A stretch of DNA of 64,000 nt from contig CAVOGC010000003.1 in NCBI GenBank assembly GCA_963695105.1, positions 1-64,000 of the forward strand. The letters are read 5' to 3'. Positions 27,445 to 35,800 of this stretch are shown piece after piece. Positions within the stretch are counted from its first letter, which is position 1. Every line of letters begins with the position of its first letter. Both the position numbers and the translations under genes were made by a program. Source of the stretch: Competibacter sp963695105. GTDB lineage: Bacteria > Pseudomonadota > Gammaproteobacteria > Competibacterales > Competibacteraceae. The notes beneath the pieces were generated by a model that was given only the letters and a program-made list of their open reading frames with translations, searched no databases and was not told where the DNA came from.

Positions 27445-30400
27445 CTACATATTCCGTCGATACTGGCCGCCGACCTCGAACAGGGCATGGGTAATCTGTC
27501 CCAGCGAGCAACAGCGTACCGCGTCCACCAGCACCGCGAACAGGTTCTCGTTGGCGATGGCCACCTGTTTCAGCCGCGCCAACATCCGGTCGCCTTCCGG
27601 GCGATTCCGCTCCTGGAATTCCCGCAGCCGCCGCAACTGGCTCTGCTTTTCCTCCTCGGTGGAACGGGCCAGTTCGACTTTGACCTGATCCGGCTTGGCG
27701 TTGAGATTGCGGAAGGTGTTGACGCCGATGATCGGCAGCGAGCCGTCGTGCTTGAGGGTTTCGTAATACAGCGATTCCTCCTGAATCTTGCCGCGCTGAT
27801 AGCCGGTTTCCATTGCCCCCAGCACTCCGCCGCGCTCGCTGATCCGCTCGAACTCCCGCAGCACCGCTTCTTCCACCAGATCGGTCAGCTCCTCGATGAT
27901 GAACGCGCCCTGATTGGGGTTCTCGTTCTTCGCCAAGCCCCATTCCTTGTTGATGATCAACTGCACGGCCATGGCTCGCCGCACCGATTCCTCGGTCGGG
28001 GTGGTGATCGCCTCGTCGTAGGCGTTGGTGTGCAGGGAATTGCAGTTGTCGTAAATGGCGATCAACGCCTGCAAGGTGGTGCGAATGTCGTTGAAATCCA
28101 TTTCCTGGGCGTGCAGCGAACGGCCCGAGGTCTGAATGTGGTATTTCAGTTTCTGGCTGCGCTCGTTGGCGCCGTACTTGTCGCGCATGGCCGCGGCCCA
28201 AATTCGCCGCGCCACCCGACCCATCACCGCGTATTCCGGGTCCATGCCGTTGCTGAAGAAGAACGATAGATTCGGGGCGAAATCGTCGATGTGCATCCCG
28301 CGCGCCAGATAGGATTCGACGTAGGTAAAGCCGTTGGCCAAGGTGAAGGCCAGTTGCGAAATCGGATTGGCGCCGGCTTCGGCGATGTGATAGCCGGAAA
28401 TCGATACCGAGTAGAAATTCTTGACGCCGTGATGGACGAAATACTCCTGAATGTCGCCCATCATCTTCAGCGCGAACTCGGTGGAGAAAATGCAGGTATT
28501 CTGACCCTGATCCTCCTTGAGGATATCGGCCTGCACCGTGCCGCGCACGTTAGCCAACACCCACTCCTTGATCTTCTCGATCTCGTTGTCGGTCGGCGGT
28601 CGATGATTGTCGCGTTCGAACTTCTCGATCTGCTGATCGAAAGCCGTGTTGAAAAACATCGCCAGAATCATCGGCGCGGGACCGTTGATGGTCATGGACA
28701 CCGAGGTGGTCGGACAGCACAGATCAAAGCCCGAATACAACACCTTGAGGTCGTCCAGCGTGGCGATGGAGACGCCGGAATTGCCGACCTTGCCGTAGAT
28801 GTCCGGCCGCTCGTCCGGGTCGCAACCGTACAGCGTCACCGAGTCGAAGGCGGTGGACAACCGGGTGGCCTCGGCGTGCTCGGACAGTTTCTTGAAGCGG
28901 CGGTTGGTGCGGAACGGGTCGCCCTCGCCGGCGAACATCCGGGTCGGGTCCTCGTTTTCGCGCTTGAAGGCGAACACCCCGGCGGTATAGGGGAAACTGC
29001 CGGGCAGATTCTCCAGCATCATCCAGCGCAGCAGTTCGCCATGTTCCTCCAGGCGCGGCAGCGCCACCTTGGGAATGCGGGTGCCGGACAGCGAGCGGCT
29101 GGTCAACTGGGTGCGGATTTCCTTGTCGCGAATCTTCACTACATACTCGTCGCCCAGGTAACTTTCCCGCACCTGCGGCCACATATCCACCAGCTTGCGG
29201 GCGTGAGGGTCCACCCGCGCTTCGACCTGTTCCAGCAGCGGGTCCAGATCGGCGCTGGATTTACCCGTCGTTTCCAGCAACGTCTTGACCGCGCGCAACT
29301 GCTGGCGCTGGCGGATCAGTCCGACCTGCTCCTCCACCTGCCGGTGATAGCCGCGCACGGTGTCGGCGATTTCCGCCAGATAGCGGGCGCGGGCCGGCGG
29401 CACGATCACGATTTGGCCGCTGGAAGCCTTGTTCGCCACCGGCGGCAAGCGGCCCGGCAGCAGATCCAGCCCCCTGTCGCGCAACAGCCCCACCACGCCG
29501 TGATAGAGCGCGCTCACGCCGTCGTCATTGAAGCGGGCGGCGATGGTGCCATAAACCGGCATTTCCTCCGGCGACTGGCCGAACGCCTTATGGTTGCGCT
29601 GCACCTGCTTGCGCACGTCGCGCAGCGCGTCCTCGGCGCCCTTGCGGTCGAACTTGTTGATCGCCACCGCATCGGCGAAATCGAGCATGTCGATCTTTTC
29701 CAGTTGCGAAGCGGCGCCAAATTCCGGGGTCATCACATACAGCGAGCGATCCACCAGCGGGACGATGGCGGCGTCGCCCTGGCCGATGCCGGAAGTCTCG
29801 ACGATCAGCAGGTCGAAACCGGCCAGTTTGCAGGCCGCCAGGATGTCGCCCAGCGTCTCGGGCACCTCGCTGCCGGCGGCGCGGGTGGCCAGCGAACGCA
29901 TGTACAGATTGGGACCGGCCACGGCGTTCATGCGGATGCGGTCGCCCAGCAGCGCCCCGCCGGTCTTGCGCCGCGAGGGGTCGGCGGCGATCACCGCTAT
30001 TTTCAGTCGGTCGTCCTGATCCAGCCGGAAGCGCCGCACCAGTTCGTCGGTCAGCGAGGACTTGCCGGAACCGCCGGTGCCGGTGATGCCCAAAACCGGT
30101 ACCGTGCGGGCCTGGACCTGATCGAGCATTTGCTGGCGCAGCGCTGGAGCGACCGCCTGATTTTCCAGCGCGGTGATCAACCGGGACAGCGCCCGCCAGT
30201 CACCGGCCTGGACCTCATCGAGAGTCTGGGGCGCGTACTGGGCGGGATCGGTGTCGCAGACCGTGACCATGTGGTCGATCATGCCCTGCAAGCCCATGGC
30301 CTGACCGTCCTCCGGCGAGAAAATGCGCGCGACGCCGTACTGATGCAGTTCGTGGATCTCCTCGGACACGATGACGCCACCGCCACCGCCAAAGACCTTG

Positions 30401-30717
30401 ATGTTGGCCCCGCCGCGCTCCCGCAGCAGGTCGATCATGTACTTGAAAAATTCGACATGGCCGCCCTGATAGGAACTGATGGCGATACCCTGGGCGTCTT
30501 CCTGCAAGGCGGCGGTGACGATGTCGTCCACCGCGCGGTTGTGGCCGAGATGGATGACTTCCGCCCCGCTGGCCTGCAGGATGCGGCGCATGATGTTGAT
30601 CGAGGCGTCGTGGCCGTCGAACAGGCTGGCGGCGGTCACGAAGCGGACTTTGTGCCGGGGCCGGACCTGATCTACGCCGGGCGTGGGGGATCTGAACGAG
30701 CTGATGACTGCGGACAT
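27445..30717 (-). CDS. icmF: Fused isobutyryl-CoA mutase IcmF (B12-binding, MeaB-like GTPase, mutase)
   Basis: 1090 residues with AAGGAG 8 nt upstream. The order is typical of IcmF: an N-terminal cobalamin-binding domain (FDGHDASIN near residues 33-41, then GGGGVIV), a MeaB-type chaperone GTPase (GTGGSGKSS, AADPSRRKTGG, NKFDRKG) and a C-terminal substrate-binding TIM-barrel domain. It interconverts isobutyryl-CoA and n-butyryl-CoA (or pivalyl-CoA in some members) with adenosylcobalamin. Methylmalonyl-CoA mutase is less likely because the three-part fusion is specific to IcmF. It is transcribed away from the 570-bp gene-free region. Confidence 0.95.
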   Translation of the reverse strand: MSAVISSFRSPTPGVDQVRPRHKVRFVTAASLFDGHDASINIMRRILQASGAEVIHLGHNRAVDDIVTAALQEDAQGIAISSYQGGHVEFFKYMIDLLRERGGANIKVFGGGGGVIVSEEIHELHQYGVARIFSPEDGQAMGLQGMIDHMVTVCDTDPAQYAPQTLDEVQAGDWRALSRLITALENQAVAPALRQQMLDQVQARTVPVLGITGTGGSGKSSLTDELVRRFRLDQDDRLKIAVIAADPSRRKTGGALLGDRIRMNAVAGPNLYMRSLATRAAGSEVPETLGDILAACKLAGFDLLIVETSGIGQGDAAIVPLVDRSLYVMTPEFGAASQLEKIDMLDFADAVAINKFDRKGAEDALRDVRKQVQRNHKAFGQSPEEMPVYGTIAARFNDDGVSALYHGVVGLLRDRGLDLLPGRLPPVANKASSGQIVIVPPARARYLAEIADTVRGYHRQVEEQVGLIRQRQQLRAVKTLLETTGKSSADLDPLLEQVEARVDPHARKLVDMWPQVRESYLGDEYVVKIRDKEIRTQLTSRSLSGTRIPKVALPRLEEHGELLRWMMLENLPGSFPYTAGVFAFKRENEDPTRMFAGEGDPFRTNRRFKKLSEHAEATRLSTAFDSVTLYGCDPDERPDIYGKVGNSGVSIATLDDLKVLYSGFDLCCPTTSVSMTINGPAPMILAMFFNTAFDQQIEKFERDNHRPPTDNEIEKIKEWVLANVRGTVQADILKEDQGQNTCIFSTEFALKMMGDIQEYFVHHGVKNFYSVSISGYHIAEAGANPISQLAFTLANGFTYVESYLARGMHIDDFAPNLSFFFSNGMDPEYAVMGRVARRIWAAAMRDKYGANERSQKLKYHIQTSGRSLHAQEMDFNDIRTTLQALIAIYDNCNSLHTNAYDEAITTPTEESVRRAMAVQLIINKEWGLAKNENPNQGAFIIEELTDLVEEAVLREFERISERGGVLGAMETGYQRGKIQEESLYYETLKHDGSLPIIGVNTFRNLNAKPDQVKVELARSTEEEKQSQLRRLREFQERNRPEGDRMLARLKQVAIANENLFAVLVDAVRCCSLGQITHALFEVGGQYRRNM

Positions 30718-31288
30718 GGAGAATTCTCCTTAAAAAAAGTAATACGCTTTATGTGCTAAATAATACGCCTTTACGGCGACTCTTGCGGCGAGAAGCCGCG
30801 CCCACACCGTGCCGAATCTTGCCTGATCCCGCCGACCCCATGAAAACCGGACAATCCCGTTCTATTGGATTTTCAACACGCTGCCCGCCTTGGCTCATGG
30901 AACTGGCTGGCGCCGCCGTCGCCAATCCCACCGGTTACGGGTTTCGCGCCAAGGGGATCAAGCAAACCACTGACTGGCCGGATGGTGTACGGGATGGTGT
31001 ACGGGATGCTTCCGCCGGCGATTCTTGCCACGCCGGTCGAAGCTCAGGATGTTCGCTGGCTGCTTCGGGTTGCCAGGCACGCCATGATTTCAGCGAACTC
31101 ACTTGTCATGGTGACCACAATGGTAAAAGGAACTGGAAAGCAAAGTTTGCCAATATGGTTGCAATTCTTGCCAGCAATAACGCCGACATGGTTGCAATTC
31201 TTGCCAGCAATAACGCCGACATGGTTGCAATTCTTGCCACTCTGAATAGTATTGGTATTTAAAATATGAACTGACGATCCGAACGAGT
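30718..31288. other. Gene-free stretch upstream of icmF and the AraC-type gene
   Basis: The left end is AT-rich and holds the icmF ribosome site and probable promoter, with a direct repeat AATACGC(C)TTT(A) at 30741 and 30762 (21 bp apart). The middle holds a 12-bp tandem duplication (gatggtgtacgg, 30981-31004). The right end holds 33-bp tandem repeats (31155-31239). ORFs across the area show no recognisable family and a biased composition, so I do not call a gene. Confidence 0.6.
31155..31239. repeat. 33-bp tandem repeat, about 2.6 copies
   Basis: Two perfect units at 31155-31187 and 31188-31220 and a 19-bp partial third at 31221-31239; the core of the unit is atggttgcaattcttgcca. The core is partly palindromic (TGG...CCA). 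It ends about 50 bp before the AraC-type gene. Similar spaced, repeated TGG-CCA blocks occur at IS21-family ends, which makes a transposon-end remnant possible, but no transposase is present. Confidence 0.85.
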
Positions 31289-32314
31289 ATGCGTGTGATG
31301 ACCGAGGTCGCGATAACACCCGTGGCGTTTGTTCGAGCAATCGTTGCCGCATACCAACGCTATGGCAAAGATCCAAGCCATGCTCTTCGGCGTGCGCGAA
31401 TGACGCCAGAATTCCTGCTGGACTCCACGAACAGAGTCACCGCGTCTCAAATGGAGATCATGTTCGGTATTGCCATACAGGAGCTTGACGATGAGGCGCT
31501 TGGGTGGTTTTCACGCAAACTTCCCTGGGGCGCCTATGGAATGCTATGCAGGGCCTCTCTAAGCTCGCCTACATTGGAAGTAGCCTTGAAACGCTGGTGT
31601 CGTCACCATCGGTTGTTAGCCGATGACATTACGCTGAAATTTGACGTTACCAAAGCGGCGGCATCCATCGCCATTCAAGTCAACAGGGATTTGGGCGCAA
31701 TGGAGGAGTTCTGCTTCGCCACGCTCTTTCGATATATTCTTGGATACGCCTGTTGGGCGATTAATTCGCGGATACCTTTACTGGAGGCCTGTTTCCCTTT
31801 CGATCCTCCAGAGCATCTTGAGGTTTATCGAGCGCTTTTTCCTGGCTCGCTGCATTTTTGTTCTCAAGTAGCCAAGATAAGTTTTGATCCGCAATACGCG
31901 GCGCTGTCTATTCGCAGAGACGACCGGGCGTTGAACAAGATGCTCCAGCAAGCGCTTCCTCTGACGATGTTTCCCTATCGGCGGGATCGGCTACTGGTTC
32001 AGCGCGTTCGCGAACTTTTGAGAATGCAATCCGATAGCCCGCATACAGGCGAATCGCTTGCCACGGAACTCCATGTGTCGTCCAGGACGCTGCACCGACA
32101 GTTGCGGGAAGAAGGCACATCGTTGCAGGTTCTAAAGAATGAAGTTCGGCGGGACCGAGCAGTTGACCTGCTGAACAGAACGTCCAGACCCATCAAACAA
32201 ATTGCACCGGCCGTAGGCTTTCTCAACGAAAAAAGTTTTTCTCGCGCGTTCAAACAGTGGACTGGTGTGACGCCGGAATCCATCCGGGAAAACGCGGAAA
32301 GGAGATTGGTCTGA
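31289..32314 (+). CDS. AraC family transcriptional regulator (Arabinose_bd type)
   Basis: 341 residues; the ATG at 31289 or the one at 31298 could start it, and neither has a strong ribosome site. The N-terminal ~200 residues fit the arabinose-binding-like domain of OruR/ArgR-type regulators (WGAYGMLCRASLSSPTLEVAL). The C-terminal double helix-turn-helix is clear: LATELHVSSRTLHRQL and IKQIAPAVGFLNEKSFSRAFKQW. Base composition is visibly less GC-rich than its neighbours, a hint of acquisition. The target is unknown; the divergent icmF is a candidate by position. Confidence 0.88.
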   Translation: MRVMTEVAITPVAFVRAIVAAYQRYGKDPSHALRRARMTPEFLLDSTNRVTASQMEIMFGIAIQELDDEALGWFSRKLPWGAYGMLCRASLSSPTLEVALKRWCRHHRLLADDITLKFDVTKAAASIAIQVNRDLGAMEEFCFATLFRYILGYACWAINSRIPLLEACFPFDPPEHLEVYRALFPGSLHFCSQVAKISFDPQYAALSIRRDDRALNKMLQQALPLTMFPYRRDRLLVQRVRELLRMQSDSPHTGESLATELHVSSRTLHRQLREEGTSLQVLKNEVRRDRAVDLLNRTSRPIKQIAPAVGFLNEKSFSRAFKQWTGVTPESIRENAERRLV

Positions 32315-33123
32315 AGCCCCTGACCGACGCCCTCGGCGTCCGCCACTCGCCCACCGGTTCCACCGCCCGCATCGTCTCGCTGGTGCCCAGCATCACCGAA
32401 CTGCTGTTCGCGCTGGGGCTGGAAGATCAAATCGTGGGCCGCACTCATTACTGTATCCATCCTCAACCCGCTGTCGCGGCCATCCCCAGTGTCGGCGGCA
32501 CCAAGAAAGTCAAATATGCCCGGCTGCGGGCATTGCAGCCCAGCCACGTCATTGTCAACATCGACGAAAACCCGCGCGAACTGGCGGAACGGCTGATGGC
32601 CGATGGCTTGCCAACGATCGTGACTCATCCGCTGGCGCCGGAAGACAACGTGCCGCTGTATCGACTGATCGGCGGTATTTTCGACCGCGCGGCGGAAGCG
32701 GAGGCGCTGGCGGCCAGGTTCGAGCGGAAGCTGACCGAACTGCGGCAAGTCGCCTGGCCTCGGCGGCGGGTGCTGTATTTGATCTGGCGCAAGCCGTGGA
32801 TGGGCGTCAGTCGGGATACCTACATCGCCCGCATGTTGGCTCTAGTGGGTTGGGAGACCCTGCCGGTCGAGTCGGATGCGCGCTATCCCCAGTTGGAACT
32901 GGACCGGGCGCTGCTGGACGCCGCCGATCTGATCCTGTTCAGCAGCGAGCCGTACCGATTTCTACCGGAAGATTTGGAAATCTTCGCCCGGGAGCACGAC
33001 TGTCCGCCCGAGAAGTTGCGGCTGATCGATGGGGAAATGACCTCGTGGTATGGCAGCCGGGTGATTCAGGGGTTGCGTTATATGGGGCAATTAGCTCGCG
33101 AAGTTTCCGCGCCCGCTCTCTGA
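32311..33123 (+). CDS. BtuF-like helical-backbone metal/cobalamin-binding protein without signal peptide
   Basis: About 270 residues with the periplasmic-binding core RIVSLVPSITELLFALGL, VGGTKKVKYARLRALQPSHVI and WRKPWMGVS. The only ribosome site (AAAGGAG, 32298-32304) points to a CTG at 32311 that overlaps the AraC stop (CTGA). An in-frame GTG at 32257 inside the AraC gene and a GTG at 32371 are alternatives. There is no signal peptide under any start, so the protein appears cytoplasmic, unlike true BtuF. A role in cobalamin handling for IcmF is inferred only from family and position. Confidence 0.82.
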   Translation: MKPLTDALGVRHSPTGSTARIVSLVPSITELLFALGLEDQIVGRTHYCIHPQPAVAAIPSVGGTKKVKYARLRALQPSHVIVNIDENPRELAERLMADGLPTIVTHPLAPEDNVPLYRLIGGIFDRAAEAEALAARFERKLTELRQVAWPRRRVLYLIWRKPWMGVSRDTYIARMLALVGWETLPVESDARYPQLELDRALLDAADLILFSSEPYRFLPEDLEIFAREHDCPPEKLRLIDGEMTSWYGSRVIQGLRYMGQLAREVSAPAL

Positions 33124-33225
33124 TCGTGCGCCCTTGACCGCATCAAGCTGTTTCAGGTGTAGCCAACTTGGCGGTAAAACACCGTGAGCGCGCTGCCCCT
33201 CGCGCGAAAACTCCACCCGATCCCT

Positions 33226-33915
33226 TCAGGCGCCCGCTTCGTGCAACACCCCCACCGGCTTGGCTTCGACCCGGCGCTTGACGCGGGCATCGAGCACGTT
33301 CTTGACGGCGATCAGACAACCCAGGCCGATAAACGCCCCCGGCGGCAGAATCGCCAACAGGAAACCGCGATAATCGTCGATCAGATGCAGGGTTAGCCCC
33401 TTGCCGAGATCCCCGAACAGCAGATCGGCCTGAGCGAACAGCGTCCCCTGCCCCACCGCTTCCCGCAACGCGCCCAGCAACACCAGCGCCAGCAGGAACC
33501 CCAATCCGGTGGCGAGGCCGTCCACCGCCGCCTTCGCCACACCGTTCTTGAAAGCGAACGCCTCGGCGCGGCCGATCACGCAGCAGTTGGTGACGATCAA
33601 AGGGATGAAAATGCCCAGCACGATGTAGAGCCCCGGCAAAAAGGCGTGCATCGCCAGTTCCACGGCGGTCACCACGCAGGCGATCACCATGACGAACACC
33701 GGAATCCGCACCTCAGGCCGCACCAGATTGCGGATCAGCGACACCGCCACGTTGGAGGTCAGCAGCACCAGCAGGGTCGCCAGACCGAGTCCCAGGCCGT
33801 TAACCACCGAGTTCGACACCGCCAACAGCGGGCATAAACCCAGCAGCGCCACGAAACCCGTGTTCTGGGTCCACAAGCCGTCCTTGAGAATCTTCCCATA
33901 GCTCGTTTCGCTCAT
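33226..33915 (-). CDS. rnfE: Rnf electron transport complex subunit E
   Basis: 229 residues from the ATG at 33915 with GAGGAG 6 nt upstream. It is a six-helix membrane subunit, recognisable by NTGFVALLGLCPLLAVS and IPLIVTNCCVIGRAEAFA. RnfE pairs with RnfA in the membrane core that couples ferredoxin:NAD+ electron flow to ion movement. It is the last gene of rnfABCDGE and is separated from rnfG by a 194-bp spacer containing repeats, unlike the overlapping genes upstream. Confidence 0.95.
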   Translation of the reverse strand: MSETSYGKILKDGLWTQNTGFVALLGLCPLLAVSNSVVNGLGLGLATLLVLLTSNVAVSLIRNLVRPEVRIPVFVMVIACVVTAVELAMHAFLPGLYIVLGIFIPLIVTNCCVIGRAEAFAFKNGVAKAAVDGLATGLGFLLALVLLGALREAVGQGTLFAQADLLFGDLGKGLTLHLIDDYRGFLLAILPPGAFIGLGCLIAVKNVLDARVKRRVEAKPVGVLHEAGA

Positions 33916-33974
33916 GATTGCTCCTCTCGCACAGATCGCCGCCCGCACCCTCAACATCTTTGTAACCGTTTACT

Positions 33975-34087
33975 CCCCTCGCCCACTTGCGGGAGAGGGG
34001 TGGGGGTGAGCACCATGGTTTCAAAGGCTTGCCCCCTCACCCTAAACCCGGCCCCCTCGCTTCGCTCTCCCCCTCGGCAGAGGAGAG
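33975..34087. repeat. Palindromic CCCCTC/GAGGGG repeat within the rnf operon
   Basis: The first hairpin is CCCCTC-gccc-acttgc-ggga-GAGGGG (33975-34000). A CCCTCACCCTAA-like tract and a second hairpin, CTCTCC...GGAGAG (34065-34087), follow. C-rich/G-rich stem-loops of this type are recurrent intergenic repeats in many proteobacterial genomes. Here the element separates rnfG from rnfE. Confidence 0.7.
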
Positions 34088-34109
34088 GGGACTGAATGGT
34101 ACAACTCTT

Positions 34110-34766
34110 TCAGGGGCGAGGAGACTGGCTGACCGTCTTCACCCCGGACGCCGGGGCGAACAGTTGCTCACGGTGGGCGAGGACGTACTCCAGAAACTTA
34201 TGAGTAGCTCTAACCACCGCTCGCGGGGTAATGGTCGCGCCGGTGAACTGGTCGAACGCGCCGCCATCCTTTTTGACCTTCCATTTTTCCGGCGTTGGAT
34301 CGGTCAGCGAACGGCCGGTAAACGCTAGAATCCACGGTGAGCGTTTCTCGTCGATGGCGTCGCCCAGACCGGGGGTCTCCTTGTGCGCCAACACCCGCAC
34401 CCCGGCCAGGGTTCCGTCGGCATACACCCCGACCAGCAGTTGAATCGGCCCACTGTAGCCGTCCGGGGCGGTCGGCGTGGCGAACAGCGCCACCGGCTGG
34501 CCGTCGCGACGCGCCCGATAGACGGTGACCGGCTGGTCGGCGCCCAGCCACTCCGGCGCCACCACCTCAATGTGATCGTCGATCACGCGGTTATCGTAGC
34601 GTTCAGCCGGCACCAGCCGGTTCAGGCTCGCTTCCAGCGCCGCCCGGTTGGCCGCCGCGATGATGTCCTTGGTGCCGCTATGGGTTACGGCGACCAGCCC
34701 GGTGCCGACCACGGCGAAGCCGGTTAGGATCAGGGCGGCGATCCCCATGCTACGCGCGGTTTTCAT
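34110..34766 (-). CDS. rnfG: Rnf electron transport complex subunit G
   Basis: 218 residues from the ATG at 34766, overlapping the rnfD stop by 4 bp. One N-terminal membrane anchor is followed by a periplasmic FMN domain. The covalent FMN attachment motif is visible as FTGATITPRAV, with Thr before the C-terminal helix, and HKETPGLGD is conserved. FMN is attached by ApbE, which is not encoded here. Confidence 0.94.
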   Translation of the reverse strand: MKTARSMGIAALILTGFAVVGTGLVAVTHSGTKDIIAAANRAALEASLNRLVPAERYDNRVIDDHIEVVAPEWLGADQPVTVYRARRDGQPVALFATPTAPDGYSGPIQLLVGVYADGTLAGVRVLAHKETPGLGDAIDEKRSPWILAFTGRSLTDPTPEKWKVKKDGGAFDQFTGATITPRAVVRATHKFLEYVLAHREQLFAPASGVKTVSQSPRP

Positions 34767-35794
34767 CCGCCCCGCGCCCCAAACACTCGCGGCTGGGTAT
34801 ACAGATCGATGGTGGGCGCGGCGATGTTCATCAGCAGCACCGAAAACGCCACCCCGTCGGGATAGCCGCCGAACGCCCGGATGATGTAGATCAGCACGCC
34901 GATCCCGGCGCCGTAAATCAACCGGCCGCGCGGCGTGGTGCTCGCCGTGACCGGGTCGGTGGCGATAAAGAAGGCGCCGAAGATCGCCGCGCCGCTCCAG
35001 AGGTGAAACCAGGGCGGTGCATAACGCTGCGGGTCGATCAGATGGAACACGGTGGCGATCACCGCCAGCCCGCCCAGCATCCCGACCGGAATCCGCCAGT
35101 CGGCGGCGCGGGTGTAGATCAGCCACAGCCCACCCGCCAGAAAACCCAGCGCCGCCCATTCCCAGCCGCTGCCGGCCACGATGCCGAACACCGGACTGTT
35201 GCGGATCTCGGTCACCGTCAAGCCCAGACCGAGTTGGGTACGCAACACATCGAGCGGAGTCGCGCCGGTCAGCCCGTCCGCGACGACCCCCCCCGCGCCG
35301 CCGAAGATGATCTCCAGCGTGTCCGGCAAGCCCAGTGCGTGCGCTTGCCCGACCCCGTGAGGGATCAGCCAAGTGCTCATCTCGCGCGGAAATGAGATCA
35401 ACAGCACCACGTAGCCGACCATGGCCGGATTGAAGGGGTTATAGCCCAAGCCGCCGTAGAGATGTTTGGCGACCACGATGGCGAAGGCGACGCCCAAGAC
35501 CGTCAGCCACCACGGCGCCAGCGGCGGCAGCGCCGCCGCCAGCAACCAGGCGGTAACCACGGCGCTAAAGTCGCCCAAATGCACGGCCAGAGGCTTGCCC
35601 CGCGCCACCAGCATCAGCGTTTCCGCCGCCAGCGCCACCACGGTGGCGACCGCCAGATTGACCAACACGCCCCAACCGAAAAACCAGGCCAGCGCCGCGA
35701 CGCCAGGCGCCATCGCGTACAGCACCCGGCGCATCACTTGGCCGATGCTGGTTTCGCGCAGAATATGGGGAGAAGTCGCGGTCCGGAAACGCAT
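34763..35794 (-). CDS. rnfD: Rnf electron transport complex subunit D
   Basis: 343 residues, polytopic. The family features SPHILRETSIGQVMRRVLYAM and YGGLGYNPFNPAMVGYV are present. The flavinylation motif is LTGATPLD near residue 188. RnfD lies in the membrane core next to RnfG. It begins 6 bp downstream of the rnfC stop and overlaps the rnfG start. Confidence 0.95.
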   Translation of the reverse strand: MRFRTATSPHILRETSIGQVMRRVLYAMAPGVAALAWFFGWGVLVNLAVATVVALAAETLMLVARGKPLAVHLGDFSAVVTAWLLAAALPPLAPWWLTVLGVAFAIVVAKHLYGGLGYNPFNPAMVGYVVLLISFPREMSTWLIPHGVGQAHALGLPDTLEIIFGGAGGVVADGLTGATPLDVLRTQLGLGLTVTEIRNSPVFGIVAGSGWEWAALGFLAGGLWLIYTRAADWRIPVGMLGGLAVIATVFHLIDPQRYAPPWFHLWSGAAIFGAFFIATDPVTASTTPRGRLIYGAGIGVLIYIIRAFGGYPDGVAFSVLLMNIAAPTIDLYTQPRVFGARGG

Positions 35795-35800
35795 CGCCGC

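Noticed and set aside
28291..30759. 822-codon open frame on the plus strand opposite icmF
   Set aside because: It mirrors icmF codon by codon, is rich in His, Gln, Arg and Gly as shadow frames of GC-rich genes are, and has no family features.
31155..31239. 33-bp repeats as a CRISPR array
   Set aside because: The units are directly adjacent without unique spacers and there are no cas genes.
30753..31262. 169-codon frame ending in a repeated MVAILASNNAD peptide
   Set aside because: The repeat peptide merely translates the 33-bp DNA repeat; the rest has no family and no convincing ribosome site.
32257..33123. Cobalamin riboswitch before the BtuF-like gene or icmF
   Set aside because: The BtuF-like gene overlaps the AraC gene, leaving no leader, and no B12-box-like conserved core was seen upstream of icmF.
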